Source: Planctomycetales bacterium (GTDB taxonomy: Bacteria > Planctomycetota > Phycisphaerae > SM23-33). From it: a stretch of 6,898 bases of DNA. Both the position numbers and the translations under genes were made by a program. A model generated the notes under the pieces. The model saw nothing but the letters and a program-made list of their open reading frames with translations, made no database searches and had not been told where the DNA came from. Location of the stretch: assembly GCA_030631085.1 (NCBI GenBank), contig DAOVLV010000094.1:1-6898 (forward strand), in the 5' to 3' direction. This document shows, piece after piece, positions 6,014 through 6,898 of this stretch (positions are counted from its first letter, which is position 1; the number at the start of each line of letters is the position of its first letter).

Positions 6014-6898
6014 ATGGACGAAAAATACACACGCATGGACCCGGCGGAGGTGCTTCGTCTAATCGCCGAGCGAAAGGGCCAACTCGGCAGCAAGGTGTGC
6101 ATCCTTGGACATCACTATCAGCGCGACGAGGTGTTTCAGTTCGCCGATTTCACCGGCGACAGCCTGGTTCTTTCCCAGCAGGCGGCAGGGACCGGCGCGA
6201 AATATATCGTCTTCTGTGGCGTGCGGTTCATGGCTGAATCGGCCGACATCCTCACGGGCGACGATTGCGCAGTCATCCTGCCGGAGATGTCGGCAGGGTG
6301 CGAAATGGCGGACCTTGCCGGCGCCGACGACGTAGCCGAGGCGCTCAATCGCATCTCGGACACAACCGGCGACGCGACAGTCGTACCGATTACCTACGTC
6401 AATTCGTCCGCCGGCGTAAAGGCCGTTACAGGCCAGGGCGGCGGCGCCTGCTGTACATCGTCCAATGCCCGCAGCGTTTTCGAATGGGCGATGCGACCGA
6501 AAGACTCCGGCGGCGCAGGCGGAGCGAAAATCCTGGCCGCTCCCGATCAGCACCTCGCCCGAAATACCGCAATAGCAATGGGTTACGGCCTCGACGATTG
6601 CGTATTGTACGACCCCGCCGTTGCCGGCGGCGGGCTTTCCGACGAGCAAATCCGCGACGCGACTTTCATTCTCTGGAAGGGATACTGCTACGTGCACCAG
6701 GTTTTCACCGTCGAGCAGATCGATCGAGTCAGGAAGGCCAGGCCCGACATCAAGGTTATCGTTCATCCGGAGTGCCCCCACGAGGTGGTCGCAGCGGCGG
6801 ACCTTGCCGGTTCGACCGAGCAGATCCTCCGCGCCGTCGGCGACTCGCCCGCCGGGGCCGGTTGGGCCGTCGGAACCGAGGTCAATATGGTCCGCCGT
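6014..6898 (+). CDS. nadA: Quinolinate synthase NadA (partial, C-terminus beyond the window)
   Basis: NadA is the cytoplasmic [4Fe-4S] enzyme that condenses iminoaspartate (from NadB) with dihydroxyacetone phosphate to give quinolinate for de novo NAD synthesis. The first 295 residues are present and the frame is open at the right edge. Recognisable motifs in order are GHHYQRDEV (32-40), DFTGDSL (45-51), VFCGVRFMAESADIL (66-80), TYVNSSA (127-133), CTSSNA (147-152), APDQHLARN (176-184), KGYCYVH (222-228) and VHPECPHEV (250-258). Two of the three cluster-binding cysteines should be C96 (SAGCEMAD) and C225 (GYCYVH, matching GACIVH of E. coli); the third lies outside. The spacing of 129 residues fits the longer Bacillus-type form. 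ATG at 6014 follows the murJ stop by 5 nt and has GGAG at 6002-6005 with an 8-base gap, so murJ and nadA are probably co-transcribed. An ATG at 6035 has no ribosome binding site. Confidence 0.96.
   Translation, partial: MDEKYTRMDPAEVLRLIAERKGQLGSKVCILGHHYQRDEVFQFADFTGDSLVLSQQAAGTGAKYIVFCGVRFMAESADILTGDDCAVILPEMSAGCEMADLAGADDVAEALNRISDTTGDATVVPITYVNSSAGVKAVTGQGGGACCTSSNARSVFEWAMRPKDSGGAGGAKILAAPDQHLARNTAIAMGYGLDDCVLYDPAVAGGGLSDEQIRDATFILWKGYCYVHQVFTVEQIDRVRKARPDIKVIVHPECPHEVVAAADLAGSTEQILRAVGDSPAGAGWAVGTEVNMVRR

Noticed and set aside
6059..6781. 240-codon minus-strand frame antisense to nadA
   Set aside because: The plus strand encodes NadA with all expected motifs; the antisense frame shows no recognisable domain and has no promoter context.

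Overview
The window looks like a piece of a bacterial chromosome from a diderm lineage, most likely a planctomycete of the Phycisphaerae type. This assignment is moderate to low confidence. It rests on three things: an outer-membrane beta-barrel protein with a signal peptide, the style of the MurJ N-terminus, and two kinds of intergenic palindromes that I recall as common interspersed repeats in Planctomycetes/Verrucomicrobia assemblies. There is no transposase, integrase, phage gene, tRNA, rRNA or CRISPR array.

Layout. (1) Positions 1-327, minus strand: the N-terminal 109 codons of a CstA-family carbon-starvation transporter that runs off the left edge. (2) 328-592: a divergent intergenic region holding a strong hairpin next to the cstA ribosome binding site and a larger paired palindrome. 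(3) 593-1405, plus strand: a TSUP (TauE/SafE) membrane transporter. (4) 1406-1545: a short spacer that begins with a decayed copy of the murJ start region. (5) 1546-4090, minus strand: a tight two-gene unit, an outer-membrane beta-barrel protein followed one base later by a 7TM-SpoIIE (RsbU-like) PP2C phosphatase. (6) 4091-4430: a 340-base divergent spacer with several short repeats that match the left spacer. (7) 4431-6898, plus strand: murJ (lipid II flippase), then nadA (quinolinate synthase, cut at the right edge), 5 nt apart and probably one operon.

The most interesting signal is around the minus-strand pair. A 34-base sequence covering the murJ start codon (4431-4464) is repeated with 29/34 identity at 1411-1444, five bases after the TSUP stop codon. 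A second pair of short direct repeats (1501-1528 and 4151-4193) and a 14-base perfect inverted repeat (1539-1552 and 4269-4282) also bracket the same two genes. The simplest reading is that TSUP and murJ were once adjacent, perhaps as a TSUP-murJ-nadA operon, and that the phosphatase/barrel cassette was inserted between them with duplication of the murJ 5' end. This is an inference that comparative genomics can test.

Functionally, murJ serves cell-wall synthesis and nadA serves NAD synthesis. CstA and TSUP are transporters for small organic or sulfur-type anions. The barrel/phosphatase pair looks like an envelope-linked signalling unit with unknown partners.
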